NCBI RefSeq assembly: GCF_005049235.1
Contig: NZ_SUMD01000010.1
Location: forward strand, 160,195-224,194
Reading direction: 5' to 3'
DNA length: 64,000 nucleotides
Source of the DNA: Rhodococcus oryzae
Lineage (GTDB): Bacteria > Actinomycetota > Actinomycetes > Mycobacteriales > Mycobacteriaceae
The notes below the pieces were generated by a model that did not search any database, was not told where the DNA came from, and saw only the letters and a list, made by a program, of their open reading frames with translations. This document shows positions 16,142 to 24,037 of the stretch, piece by piece. Both the position numbers and the translations under genes were made by a program. Each line of letters opens with the position of its first letter. Positions within the stretch are counted from its first letter, which is position 1.

Positions 16142-18196
16142 CTACCAGGCGCTCGCCCCGACCAGCGGCAGGTTCAGGAAGCTGGGCCGCTCCGGCGACA
16201 GCTGCACGTGCTGCGGCCGGTTCTGGCCGTCGGCCATCATCGGGCCGAGCGGCAGGTACCGGGGGACGCTGGCGGCATAGACGTCCACCCGCAGCCGGTG
16301 CCCCGGCTTGAGCAGCGCGTCGGTGGGCACCAGGTTGATGTCCACCGGCGTCACCTGGCCCGGGATGACGGGCTTGCGCGCGGACACCGTGAGCTTGTGG
16401 TGCGGCTCGGCGTAGTCCCCGTTCGCCGACCGCTGGCTCTGCGCCTCGTCGACCTCGCGCAGCGACGCGGTGAGGGCGCCGTTGGTGAGCGTGGTCGAGG
16501 TGCCGTCGGGCGCAACGTCATTGAGGGTGACCGCCCAGAAGCCGTCGGGTGCGTCGAGGACCGTCTCCAGGTGCAGGTTCACCGGCCCGGACAGTTCGGT
16601 CGGCTCCGCGACCGGGGCGCTGGTGAACGCGAGCCCCTCGGCCTCCTGGAACCGGGAGTCCTTGCTGCACACCGAGCCCAGGATCACGGTCATGCCCGCG
16701 GTCCCCTGCGCGCCGTCGCGGGAGCAGAACCCGCGCAGCCCGGGGGCGGCCGTGAGCCGCGCCGAACTCTGGGGCGTTGCCGCGACGAGGCTGCCGTCGC
16801 GCGCGGCGTGGCCCGCGGTCCCGCTCGGCGCGTCCGAGAGGTACATCCGCTGGTACTCCACGCCCGCACGGGGGAACTGGTCGGTGGTCGTCCAGCCGTT
16901 GCCCTGCTGGTACAGCGTTACCGGGCCGTAGCGGTCGATGCCGTTGTCGATTCCCTTGAGCCACTTGTCGAACCAGGCCCGCTCGAGGACGTCGAGTCGC
17001 GGCGGGGCGCCCGCCTCGCCGAATCCGCCACCGAAGGTGACGTGGTAGTTGTCGCTCATGATCAGCTGCTTCTGCCCGGCGGGGAGCGGGATCGCGTTGT
17101 AGACGCGGGGCTCGCTGTTGGCGAAGATGTCGTGCCAGGCGCCGTAGAGCATGGTGGGCACCGCGATGTTCTCCACGTTGGCCTTCCGCTCCTGATAGAA
17201 GGTGCCGTCCTGCGCGACGCCCAGCGTGGTGGGATCGAGATCGTTCACCGTCGGGGCTGTCATCGCCTCGCCGAGCTCGGCGATCAGGGTGAGCGGGTCG
17301 CGCAACCGGTCCTGCAGCCACTGCTGGTCGAACCGTCCCTGCACGAGGGACTGCACGTCGGGAATGAGCTTGGTCCCGTTGACGAGCGCGAGCCACAGCG
17401 GCATGAAGCCGACGCCGAGTCCGCCTCCGGTGCCGACGATGTCTCGGAGCAGGTCGTTCCCCGGCTCCATGGGGAAGATCGCCTTCAGCGCGGACGGCCG
17501 GTAGCCGGCGGCCTGCAGGGAGTTGATCCCGGAATAGGACACGCCTCCCATGCCGACCTTGCCGTTCGACCACGCCTGCTTGCTCATCCAGTCGATGATC
17601 TCGACGGAATCCTGCTGCTCACGCGGGCCGAGCGTCTGCCACTGCCCCTGCGAGAACCCGGTGCCGCGGGTGTCGACGACCACCTGCGTGTAGCCGCTGC
17701 GGATGAGGTCCCGGTTCACGGCGAAGACGCGCATGCCGCCGCCGGTGAGCACCTTCGCGGTCTCGCCGACGCCGTCGAGCGGGGTGCCGGCGAGGTCGTA
17801 GGAATTGACTAGGTCGACGAGGGTGTCCTCGAGCCCGGGCACGGCCATCATCGAGTCGACCAGGTTGCTGACCAGCTTGGTGTACGGCGTCACGTTCAGG
17901 ATCGACGGCATCTTGGTGTCGATCGGCTTGCCCGAGGCGTCCGCCGGCCGGTAGACGTTGCCCTTGAGCACCGTCCCGTCGCTCATCATGATCGGCACGT
18001 CCCAGTCGATCGCGACGACCGGGTACTCCGGCGGGGCGTCGGCGGTGGCCTGCCACTTCACGCCGTCCGCTCCCCCGCTCGGGTCGGCCGCCGCGACGCC
18101 GCCCGGCGCGACGGCGAGGCCGATCGCCATGGCGCCCGCCAGGGCAAGCGTTCCGGTCCGCGACAGCGACCCTCGTCGAGCCATCCGTGTCCGCAT
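16142..18196 (-). CDS. Secreted CocE/NonD-family (X-Pro dipeptidyl-peptidase-like) hydrolase
   Basis: A 684-residue exported serine hydrolase. The N-terminus has a twin-Arg-like basic stretch, a hydrophobic core and an Ala-rich cleavage region (GVAAADPSGG, near 37). The alpha/beta-hydrolase domain carries DTRGTGFSQGQW and the nucleophile motif GGVSYSG (Ser220), then GAWHDIFANS and SDNYHVTFGG for the acid and histidine. The C-terminal 200 residues are the jelly-roll domain of CocE/S15 enzymes. A promoter with an overlapping palindrome lies upstream at 18263-18298. The substrate (ester, amide or dipeptide) is unknown. Confidence 0.85.
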   Translation of the reverse strand: MRTRMARRGSLSRTGTLALAGAMAIGLAVAPGGVAAADPSGGADGVKWQATADAPPEYPVVAIDWDVPIMMSDGTVLKGNVYRPADASGKPIDTKMPSILNVTPYTKLVSNLVDSMMAVPGLEDTLVDLVNSYDLAGTPLDGVGETAKVLTGGGMRVFAVNRDLIRSGYTQVVVDTRGTGFSQGQWQTLGPREQQDSVEIIDWMSKQAWSNGKVGMGGVSYSGINSLQAAGYRPSALKAIFPMEPGNDLLRDIVGTGGGLGVGFMPLWLALVNGTKLIPDVQSLVQGRFDQQWLQDRLRDPLTLIAELGEAMTAPTVNDLDPTTLGVAQDGTFYQERKANVENIAVPTMLYGAWHDIFANSEPRVYNAIPLPAGQKQLIMSDNYHVTFGGGFGEAGAPPRLDVLERAWFDKWLKGIDNGIDRYGPVTLYQQGNGWTTTDQFPRAGVEYQRMYLSDAPSGTAGHAARDGSLVAATPQSSARLTAAPGLRGFCSRDGAQGTAGMTVILGSVCSKDSRFQEAEGLAFTSAPVAEPTELSGPVNLHLETVLDAPDGFWAVTLNDVAPDGTSTTLTNGALTASLREVDEAQSQRSANGDYAEPHHKLTVSARKPVIPGQVTPVDINLVPTDALLKPGHRLRVDVYAASVPRYLPLGPMMADGQNRPQHVQLSPERPSFLNLPLVGASAW

Positions 18197-18262
18197 CGCT
18201 ACTCGAACCCCCCATGGATTCTCCGGTGACGCTCGATCGCCCGGGTGGCCGCCGTCACAAAC

Positions 18263-18298
18263 TTACTGGATAGTAACCACCCATATACCCGCCGTCAA
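18263..18298 (-). promoter_or_regulatory. Promoter of CocE-like gene with overlapping operator palindrome
   Basis: On the minus strand TTGACG (18298-18293), a 17-base spacer and TACTAT (18275-18270) form a good sigma-70-type promoter. The palindrome TTACTATCCAGTAA (18276-18263; arms TTACT/AGTAA) covers the -10 box, so a repressor bound there would block it. Confidence 0.6.
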
Positions 18299-18373
18299 TA
18301 CTGAAGTTAACCTCAATTCACCACCGCCGGGAACACGTATTGGCGTTGCGCGAGAACACAATTCGCCCCCAAC

Positions 18374-18844
18374 CTAGGCCCAGCCGACTCCCTGTCGCGC
18401 GGACTGGTGTTCGACCAGGCGCTCGACGAGGGCGATCAACGTCTCGCGCTCCCCCACGTCGAGCGGCGCGAGCAAATCCTCCTGCGCCTCGACCGCAAGT
18501 GCCCCCAGTCGCCGCTGGCGCCGACCCCCCTCGGGGGTGATCGTGACGACGTTGCGACGGCGGTCCACCGGATCCGGCTCGCGCACGAGATACCCGTCGC
18601 CCTCCAATTCGCCGACCACGGCGGCGATATCGCTGCGGTCGAGGCGACAGAGGCGGCCGAGCGAGGCCTGACTGAGCTGTCCGCGCTCGGCGAGCGCGGA
18701 CAGCACCGAGTAGTGCCACCGGTGCGCCCCGGCCTCCGCCATCCGCTCGTTGAGCAGCCGCTGGGCGTGGATGCCCGCCTGCCCCATCAGCCAAGTCGGC
18801 GAGCGTCGCAGCGCGGTCGGCGGGCCGTCATCAATGGAGTCCAT
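18374..18844 (-). CDS. MarR-family transcriptional regulator
   Basis: A 156-residue winged-helix regulator starting [19 protein letters not shown] lies 8 bases before this ATG, while an alternative ATG at 18853 has poor spacing. The winged helix is visible as [20 protein letters not shown] followed by the wing [20 protein letters not shown], the MarR signature. It is divergent from the epoxide hydrolase gene. Two near-identical palindromes in the gap are its likely binding sites. Confidence 0.85.
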   Translation of the reverse strand: MDSIDDGPPTALRRSPTWLMGQAGIHAQRLLNERMAEAGAHRWHYSVLSALAERGQLSQASLGRLCRLDRSDIAAVVGELEGDGYLVREPDPVDRRRNVVTITPEGGRRQRRLGALAVEAQEDLLAPLDVGERETLIALVERLVEHQSARQGVGWA

Positions 18845-18863
18845 GTGCGCCATCCTAATAACC

Positions 18864-18907
18864 GTTGGCTCCACCAACAAGTTCTGTTATCGTTGGCGCC
18901 ACCAACG
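18864..18907. promoter_or_regulatory. Twin operator for the MarR regulator
   Basis: GTTGGCTCCACCAAC (18864-18878) and GTTGGCGCCACCAAC (18892-18906; the second extends to CGTTGG...CCAACG) differ at one base and are spaced 28 bases centre to centre. They overlap a possible plus-strand promoter, TTGGCT (18865), 17 bases, TATCGT (18888), for the epoxide hydrolase. This is the expected layout for MarR control of itself and a divergent target. Confidence 0.72.
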
Positions 18908-18926
18908 ATCAACGCAGGAGGTTCCG

Positions 18927-20057
18927 ATGCCCGACACGACCATCAGCCCGTACCGGATCGACATCCCGCAGTCCGCGCTCGACGACCTACACGACCGGTT
19001 GACCCGCACCCGCTGGCCCGACGAGCTCGACGACGCCGGCTGGGACTACGGCATCCCGCTCGGCCGGATGCGGGAGCTGGCCGACTACTGGCGCGACGGA
19101 TACGACTGGCGCGCCCACGAGGCCGCCATCAACCAGCACCCGCAGTTCGTCACCGAGATCGACGGCGCCACCGCGCATTTCCTGCACGTCCGCTCCCCCG
19201 AGCCCGACGCGACGCCACTGATCCTCACCCACGGCTGGCCGGGCTCGTTCATCGAATTCCTCGACGTCATCGGCCCGCTGTCCGACCCCCGCACGCACGG
19301 CGGCGATCCCGCGGACGCCTTCCACCTGGTGATCCCGTCGATCCCCGGCTTCGGACCCTCCGGCCCCACCCGGGACCGTGGCTGGGACACCGCCCGCGTC
19401 GCCCGCGCCTTCGCCGAGCTGATGAACTGGCTGGGATACGAGCGATACGGCGCTCAGGGCGGCGACTGGGGCTCGGGCGTCTCCCAGCAGCTCGCAATCG
19501 TGGCCCCCGAGAACGTGATCGGCGTGCACGTCAACTACCTGCCGCACGGGCCCGTCGCGACCGAGAGGCTCTCTGACGACGACGCCGCGCGGGTCGAGGT
19601 CATCCGGGACTTCCTCGCCAACAGGCCCGGCTACATGCAGATGCAGGCCACCCGCCCGCAGACCATCGCCTACTCACTCACCGACTCGCCGTCCGGGCAG
19701 CTGGCCTGGATCGCCGACAAGGTCCGGGAGTGGACCGACCCGGCGCACCCGCTGCCGGACGACACGCTGCTGACCGACGTCTCACTGCACTGGTTCTTCG
19801 GCACCGCCGGCTCCTCGGCACGGCTGACGTTCGAGTCCGGCGGGCCGCGCAGCGACGGACCGACCGGCGTCGCACCGCTCGGGATGGCGGTGTTCGCGCA
19901 CGACATCGTCCGTCCGGTCCGCAGCATCTCGGAGAAGGCGCACCCGACCCTGGTGCACTGGAGCGAGTTCGACGAGGGCGGACACTTCGCGGCGCTGGAG
20001 GTGCCGGAGCTGCTGGTGGGCGACGTGCGGGCGTTCTTCCGTGGCCTGCGCGGATAG
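18927..20057 (+). CDS. Epoxide hydrolase (alpha/beta hydrolase, EPHN-type)
   Basis: A 376-residue soluble hydrolase. An N-terminal epoxide-hydrolase domain ([20 protein letters not shown]) precedes the catalytic fold. [10 protein letters not shown] (102-111) supplies the oxyanion loop, [10 protein letters not shown] holds the nucleophile Asp180, and EGGHFAALE near the C-terminus supplies the His. AGGAGG sits 6 bases before the ATG. It converts epoxides to diols. Divergence from a MarR gene suggests induction by a toxic lipophilic or aromatic compound. Confidence 0.88.
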   Translation: MPDTTISPYRIDIPQSALDDLHDRLTRTRWPDELDDAGWDYGIPLGRMRELADYWRDGYDWRAHEAAINQHPQFVTEIDGATAHFLHVRSPEPDATPLILTHGWPGSFIEFLDVIGPLSDPRTHGGDPADAFHLVIPSIPGFGPSGPTRDRGWDTARVARAFAELMNWLGYERYGAQGGDWGSGVSQQLAIVAPENVIGVHVNYLPHGPVATERLSDDDAARVEVIRDFLANRPGYMQMQATRPQTIAYSLTDSPSGQLAWIADKVREWTDPAHPLPDDTLLTDVSLHWFFGTAGSSARLTFESGGPRSDGPTGVAPLGMAVFAHDIVRPVRSISEKAHPTLVHWSEFDEGGHFAALEVPELLVGDVRAFFRGLRG

Positions 20058-20065
20058 GAGCGGCG

Positions 20066-20518
20066 TCAGGGCCGGCGGTGCAGGTACAGCTCGGTGAGCA
20101 GGCTGAACACCGCCCGGCCCTGCGCGTCCGCCAGCTGACCGGTCGTGGTCACCAGCCCGCGGCCGCGGTCGTCCAGTTCGACCTCGTCGATCACCAGCAG
20201 TCCGGTCAGCACGTCACCGGGGCGCACGGGACGCAGGAACCGGACGTCGCGCAGCCCGCGAGCGCCGATCACGCTCCAGTGCCGATATGCGCCGAGCACC
20301 GCCAGCCGCTGGTAGACGGCGGTGGTGTACATACCGCTGGCGATCAGTCCGCCGAAGTAGCCGTCGGCGGCCGCCTCCGCGTCGAGATGCGAGTCCTGCG
20401 GATCCCACACGGTCGAGAAGTCCACCATCTCCGACTCGCCGACGGTATGCGAGCCGAGATCGATGACGTCGCCGACCATCAGGTCCTCGGCGTACTTCAC
20501 CTCGTCCATGACGTCCAT
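20066..20518 (-). CDS. MaoC/hotdog-fold dehydratase-like protein
   Basis: A 150-residue protein beginning MDVMDEVKYAEDLMVGDVID (start at 20509 also possible). The hotdog fold is suggested by VGDVIDLGSHTVGESEMVDFS at the front, the helix HLDAEAAADGYFGGLIASGM, and LRDVRFLRPVRPGDVLTG. In MaoC enzymes the segment (A/S)-x-WD-x-x-x-x-H carries catalytic Asp and His; here WDPQDSHLD provides both. It probably hydrates or dehydrates an acyl thioester. It is convergent with the epoxide hydrolase (8 bases). Confidence 0.78.
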   Translation of the reverse strand: MDVMDEVKYAEDLMVGDVIDLGSHTVGESEMVDFSTVWDPQDSHLDAEAAADGYFGGLIASGMYTTAVYQRLAVLGAYRHWSVIGARGLRDVRFLRPVRPGDVLTGLLVIDEVELDDRGRGLVTTTGQLADAQGRAVFSLLTELYLHRRP

Positions 20519-20620
20519 CGTGCCAGGACACCGGCCAAATGCCGTCAAACTCGCGATCCCGTCTCACAGTGTCGGACGTGACTGCCACACTGCGCGCAAC
20601 CGACCGGAGGGGGCATCACG

Positions 20621-21001
20621 ATGCGGGGACTGGTGGCAACGGCTCGAACTCAGGGGCAGCGAGACAACGACTTCGATTTCTGCGTCGAAGGCGAACTCGT
20701 GTGGATTGGCCTCGTATGTGCCAGGGACGAAGCCGATCCCGACGGTGGCTGCGGTTGCGGACGGGCATTCAGCGGCCTCAACTCGCACCGCGCCACCACC
20801 ACTGCCCGAGTGGCCGAACTCGCAGGGTTCACAGGAGACGACTACGTCGAGGCACTCCGATCCGGGCTCGCGCAGGCCGGGTGGCCGCCGAACCTCGCAG
20901 GCGAGCTGGCGGGCGACATGCTTGCGATCGCGGCGCACTGGCCGGCGGGAACCGTGATCGAGCGGCGACTCGACCAGTTCCAGGCACGAGGGGCAACCTA
21001 G
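20621..21001 (+). CDS. Conserved uncharacterised actinobacterial protein (DUF7715-like)
   Basis: A 126-residue protein, GGAGGGGG upstream of the ATG. Distinctive segments are VATARTQGQRDNDFDFCVEG, CARDEADPDGGCGCGRAFSG and LNSHRATTTARVAEL. The Cys-Gly-Cys-Gly cluster and nearby Asp residues suggest metal or redox sensitivity, but no function is known to me. I recall this pattern as a widespread domain of unknown function. Divergent from the hotdog protein. Confidence 0.7.
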   Translation: MRGLVATARTQGQRDNDFDFCVEGELVWIGLVCARDEADPDGGCGCGRAFSGLNSHRATTTARVAELAGFTGDDYVEALRSGLAQAGWPPNLAGELAGDMLAIAAHWPAGTVIERRLDQFQARGAT

Positions 21002-21003
21002 AA

Positions 21004-21057
21004 GCCTGGGCACGCCCGCTCGCCCGACCATCGGAGCAGGCGAGCGGACACCCAGGC
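21004..21057. terminator. Bidirectional terminator-like hairpin
   Basis: Nested arms GCCTGGG (21004) with CCCAGGC (21051-21057), and CCGCTCGCC (21016) with GGCGAGCGG (21039-21047), between the convergent genes ending at 21001 and 21063. No T-run follows on either strand. Confidence 0.6.
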
Positions 21058-21062
21058 CGTTG

Positions 21063-22010
21063 CTAGACGCTCGCGCCCGACCGACTCACCTCCACGGCCT
21101 CGCCGATCCACGGCACCACGGCCGCGCGCACGTCGACCGGCCTCGACAGCAGCCCGTTGGCGGCCAACAACTCCCCCGCACGCTGCTGCTCGTCGAGGAA
21201 CGCCTCGCTGACCCGGTTCAGGCCGAACGGGCGGCCACGCAGCGCGCGCTCCCAGCGGTCCAGGTCCGCCCGATCGCCCCGGGCGAGGGCATCGTCGACG
21301 AAGTACTGCGCGGCCTCGCGCGGGTTGGCCTCGATCCACGCGTCGGACTCCTGCAGGGCCGAGATGACCGCCTCGAGCGCCTCGCGGTTGTTCTCCGCGA
21401 AATCCCTGCGGGTGAACCACAGCGACGGATGACTGAACAGCGATTCGGTGTCCACGAGGGTCCGCAGCTCGTGGGACTTCTCGAGCGCCTCGAGGCCCGG
21501 GTAGGCCCCGACCCACGCGTCCAGGTCGCCGCGCAGCAGCGCCTCGGCGCCGTCGTTCACTCCGGTGTCGACCGGTTCGACGTCGGCCCAGCTGAGCCCG
21601 GCGATCTCCAGCGCGAACAACAGCAGCGTGGTCTGCCAGGAGCCGTGCGCGATTCCCACCCGCTTGCCGCCCAGGTCCGCGGCGGTCTCGATGCCCGAGC
21701 TCGCGAGGGCCACCAGTCGGCCGTTCTCCACGCGGGGTCCGGAGATGCCGATGTAGACCACGTCGTGGCCCTTGGCGAGCGCGGTCAGCGGCGGGGTGAA
21801 TCCGGTGCCGATCACGTCGTAGCCGCCCTCCGTGAACAGCCAGTCGGAGTGCAGGCTCGGCAGACCGGTCTTGGGATTCACCCGCTCCGCCTCCGGAAGG
21901 GCGCGCAGGTCAACCCATTCCACGTCGGGCAGCGCCTTTTCGAGGATGCCGCGGTGACGCAGGACGAACAGGGAGTTGTTGTGCGGGAAGTAGCCGACGC
22001 GAACGGTCAT
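21063..22010 (-). CDS. Leaderless substrate-binding-like protein of organosulfur operon
   Basis: A 315-residue protein with the SsuA/NMT1-type periplasmic-binding fold (MTVRVGYFPHNNSLF, ADLGGKRVGIAHGSWQT, ALLRGDLDAWVGAYPGLEAL) but no signal peptide and no lipobox: the mature fold begins at residue 3. It should therefore be cytoplasmic, as DszB-type enzymes are. It contains no Cys, so it lacks the DszB nucleophile. It may bind or process an intracellular intermediate. It is the last gene of the operon, separated from the aldolase by an inverted-repeat element. Confidence 0.72.
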   Translation of the reverse strand: MTVRVGYFPHNNSLFVLRHRGILEKALPDVEWVDLRALPEAERVNPKTGLPSLHSDWLFTEGGYDVIGTGFTPPLTALAKGHDVVYIGISGPRVENGRLVALASSGIETAADLGGKRVGIAHGSWQTTLLLFALEIAGLSWADVEPVDTGVNDGAEALLRGDLDAWVGAYPGLEALEKSHELRTLVDTESLFSHPSLWFTRRDFAENNREALEAVISALQESDAWIEANPREAAQYFVDDALARGDRADLDRWERALRGRPFGLNRVSEAFLDEQQRAGELLAANGLLSRPVDVRAAVVPWIGEAVEVSRSGASV

Positions 22011-22040
22011 GGGAAAGTTCTCCTCGAAAAATGGGGTTGG

Positions 22041-22116
22041 GAGGGCGCTTCGCGCCTGTGCGCGGTTGACGAGTGTGAGGACTCGTCAACCGCGCACGGG
22101 CGGCGGAGCCGCCTAG
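22041..22116. repeat. Inverted-repeat element A between aldolase and leaderless binding-like genes
   Basis: A hairpin with a 17-base stem (22058-22074 with 22081-22097; core TGCGCGGTTGACGAGT) and a 6-base loop, followed by GGGCGGCGGAGCCGCC, which runs into the aldolase stop. Element B at 22861 shares about 24 bases in the same orientation, and a related element lies at 31081. It could act as a terminator or attenuator inside the operon. Confidence 0.65.
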
Positions 22117-22820
22117 ACGAGTCCGCGGCGGCGGGCCTCGTCGACGAGGCCGCTGCGGGACCACTGCGCGACCAGGTTGGTCTTGTCGAATTCGACCGTG
22201 CCGCCGACGGACTCGCCGATGGCCTGGTACTGGGCGCCCTCCTCGAGCAGCACCACGAACTTGGCCAGCTCGAGCAGGCCCGCCCGGCCGATCACGTTGA
22301 CGCCGCCGTTGGCCTCGAAGATCGCGGCCAGGTCGGGGTCGCGCACCAGTTCGCCGAGGATGAAGTCGCCCGCGCCGATGCTGCGGTCGATGTGCGGCGG
22401 GATCTCTCGGGACAGGGTGAGCCGCTGCGAGGCCGCGTAGCGGATCGGCAGACTCTTGTGGGTCTGAGCGAAGCCGCCCAGCCACGGGGTGTGCACGTGC
22501 ACGATCGAGGTGATCTCCTGGTGCTCGCGGAACACCTTCGCGTAGCCCGTGACGAAGCCGGCGGAGCCGCGGCCGGAGAGCACCTCGCCGTCGAAGGTCG
22601 CGACGACGGGCTCGATGGTGCGGTCGTCGGCCCAGGGCCCGGGCTCGTTGAGCGCGACGGCGATCTCCTCGCCGGGCACCCGCTCGACGAAGTTGACGGT
22701 GCCGTTGGCGGAGACGGTGCCGGTCTCGCGGAAGACGCGGAACGCCTTCTCCGCGTCGCGGGTGGCGCTCGCGACGAAGGCCGCGACGGTCTCGCTGATA
22801 CGGGATTCGGTGGTGGTCAT
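22113..22820 (-). CDS. Class II aldolase/adducin-family protein
   Basis: A 235-residue zinc aldolase-fold protein; GGAGAA 4-5 bases before the ATG. VSANGTVNFVERVPG near 36 corresponds to the family's substrate loop. VHVHTPW (107-113) supplies the His-x-His metal ligands, with a further His in AQTH. Family members cleave or epimerise sugar phosphates or act on related hydroxy-acids. Inside this sulfur-type operon it may process the carbon skeleton left after desulfonation; the substrate is unknown. Its stop codon lies in repeat element A. Confidence 0.8.
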   Translation of the reverse strand: MTTTESRISETVAAFVASATRDAEKAFRVFRETGTVSANGTVNFVERVPGEEIAVALNEPGPWADDRTIEPVVATFDGEVLSGRGSAGFVTGYAKVFREHQEITSIVHVHTPWLGGFAQTHKSLPIRYAASQRLTLSREIPPHIDRSIGAGDFILGELVRDPDLAAIFEANGGVNVIGRAGLLELAKFVVLLEEGAQYQAIGESVGGTVEFDKTNLVAQWSRSGLVDEARRRGLV

Positions 22821-22849
22821 GGGTTTCTCCTGGTGAAATTCGAAAGTGG

Positions 22850-24037
22850 TCAGGGGGTGAGGAGCCGTGCGCGGTTGTCGAGTCCCTGGACTCGCGAAGC
22901 GCGCACGGGCGGCGGAGCCGCCTGGAGCAGCGGGAGGACCTCCTCGCCGACGCGGTAGGCCTCCTCGAGGTGCGGGTTGCCCGCGAGGATGAACGCGTCG
23001 ACGCCGAGCTCGCGCAGCTCGTCGAGCCGCTGCGCGACCTGCTCGTAGCTGCCGACCAGGCCGAAGGCTGGACCGCCGCGGATCAGGCTGAACCCGGCCC
23101 AGACGTTCGGCTGCACCTCGAGATCGCGGTAGCCGGTGATGGTCTCCGGCACCCAGCCCTTGATCCTGGCCGCGCCGACCGAGTCGCCCTGGGCGGCCCG
23201 GTTGGCGGCCGCGCGGTCGACGAACGCCCAGCCCTTCGCCACCTCGGCCCAGGCCGCCTCCTCGGTGTGCCGGGCGACGACGTCGATCCGGACCGCGAAC
23301 TTCGGTGTGCGGCCCAGCTTCTCCGCGTGGGTGCGGACGCCGTCGAACTTGGCGCGCAGGTCGCCGAAGGGCTCCAGCCAGGACAGGTAGTAGTCGCTGT
23401 GCAGCCCGGCGGCGCCGACCGCGGCGGCCGAGGAGCCCGAGAAGTAGACCTCCGGGAACGGCTGGCCGGCGAGGCCGGGCGGCAGCGCGGCCCCCGCGGT
23501 CTGGAAGAACCGGCCGTCGTGGTCGTAGGGCTCGCCGTCCCACACCCCGCGCAGCACGTCGAGGAACTCGCTGGTGCGCGCGTACCGGTCGTCGTGGTTC
23601 ACCTTGTCGCCCCACCACAGCTGCGCCGGTCCCCCGCCGCCGCTGATGATGTTGTAGACGAGCCGGCCGCCGGTGGCCCGCTGCAGGCTCGCCGACATCC
23701 GCGCCGCCTGCACGGGATGCAGGAACCCGGGCTGGAAGGCGACCATGAACCGATAGGTGGTGGTCTCGCGGGCCAGCGCCGCCGCCACCGCCCACGGGTC
23801 CTCGGTGACCGGGAACGAGGGCAGCAGGCCGCCGAGGAACCCGGCCGACTCCGACGCCTTGGCCACCGCCGCCATGTGGTCGATGTAGCCGTAGCCGTCG
23901 AGTTCGCCGCCGCGGATCGCGGGCGCGATGTTGCCGGGGCCGTGGCCGTTCGCCTCGCCGCGGTTGTATCGGCGCGGGGTGCGCAGCGACGCGTGGTCGC
24001 CCTCCATCCCGATGCGCCAGTAGAAGTCGATGCTCAT
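22850..24037 (-). CDS. LLM-class flavin-dependent monooxygenase 1 (SsuD/DszA-like)
   Basis: A 395-residue bacterial-luciferase-like enzyme using reduced FMN. Landmarks are GYIDHMAAVAKASESAGFLG near the N-terminus, YRFMVAFQPGFLHPVQAARM, GGRLVYNIISGGGG (the flavin phosphate loop), HDDRYARTSEFLDVLRGVW, PEVYFSGSS and GLVGSYEQVAQRL. This matches alkanesulfonate monooxygenases. The C-terminal 18 residues (PPVRASRVQGLDNRARLLTP region) are encoded by repeat element B, so the natural end seems to have been replaced. Its ATG overlaps the stop of the second monooxygenase. Confidence 0.85.
   Translation of the reverse strand: MSIDFYWRIGMEGDHASLRTPRRYNRGEANGHGPGNIAPAIRGGELDGYGYIDHMAAVAKASESAGFLGGLLPSFPVTEDPWAVAAALARETTTYRFMVAFQPGFLHPVQAARMSASLQRATGGRLVYNIISGGGGPAQLWWGDKVNHDDRYARTSEFLDVLRGVWDGEPYDHDGRFFQTAGAALPPGLAGQPFPEVYFSGSSAAAVGAAGLHSDYYLSWLEPFGDLRAKFDGVRTHAEKLGRTPKFAVRIDVVARHTEEAAWAEVAKGWAFVDRAAANRAAQGDSVGAARIKGWVPETITGYRDLEVQPNVWAGFSLIRGGPAFGLVGSYEQVAQRLDELRELGVDAFILAGNPHLEEAYRVGEEVLPLLQAAPPPVRASRVQGLDNRARLLTP
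22856..22925. repeat. Inverted-repeat element B inside the 3' end of monooxygenase 1
   Basis: GTGCGCG and CGCGCAC arms enclose an inner GAGTCC-CT-GGACTC hairpin (about 22867-22905), next to GGGCGGCGGAGCCGCC. About 24 bases at the right end equal element A. It lies inside the coding sequence and supplies its last codons. Confidence 0.6.
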
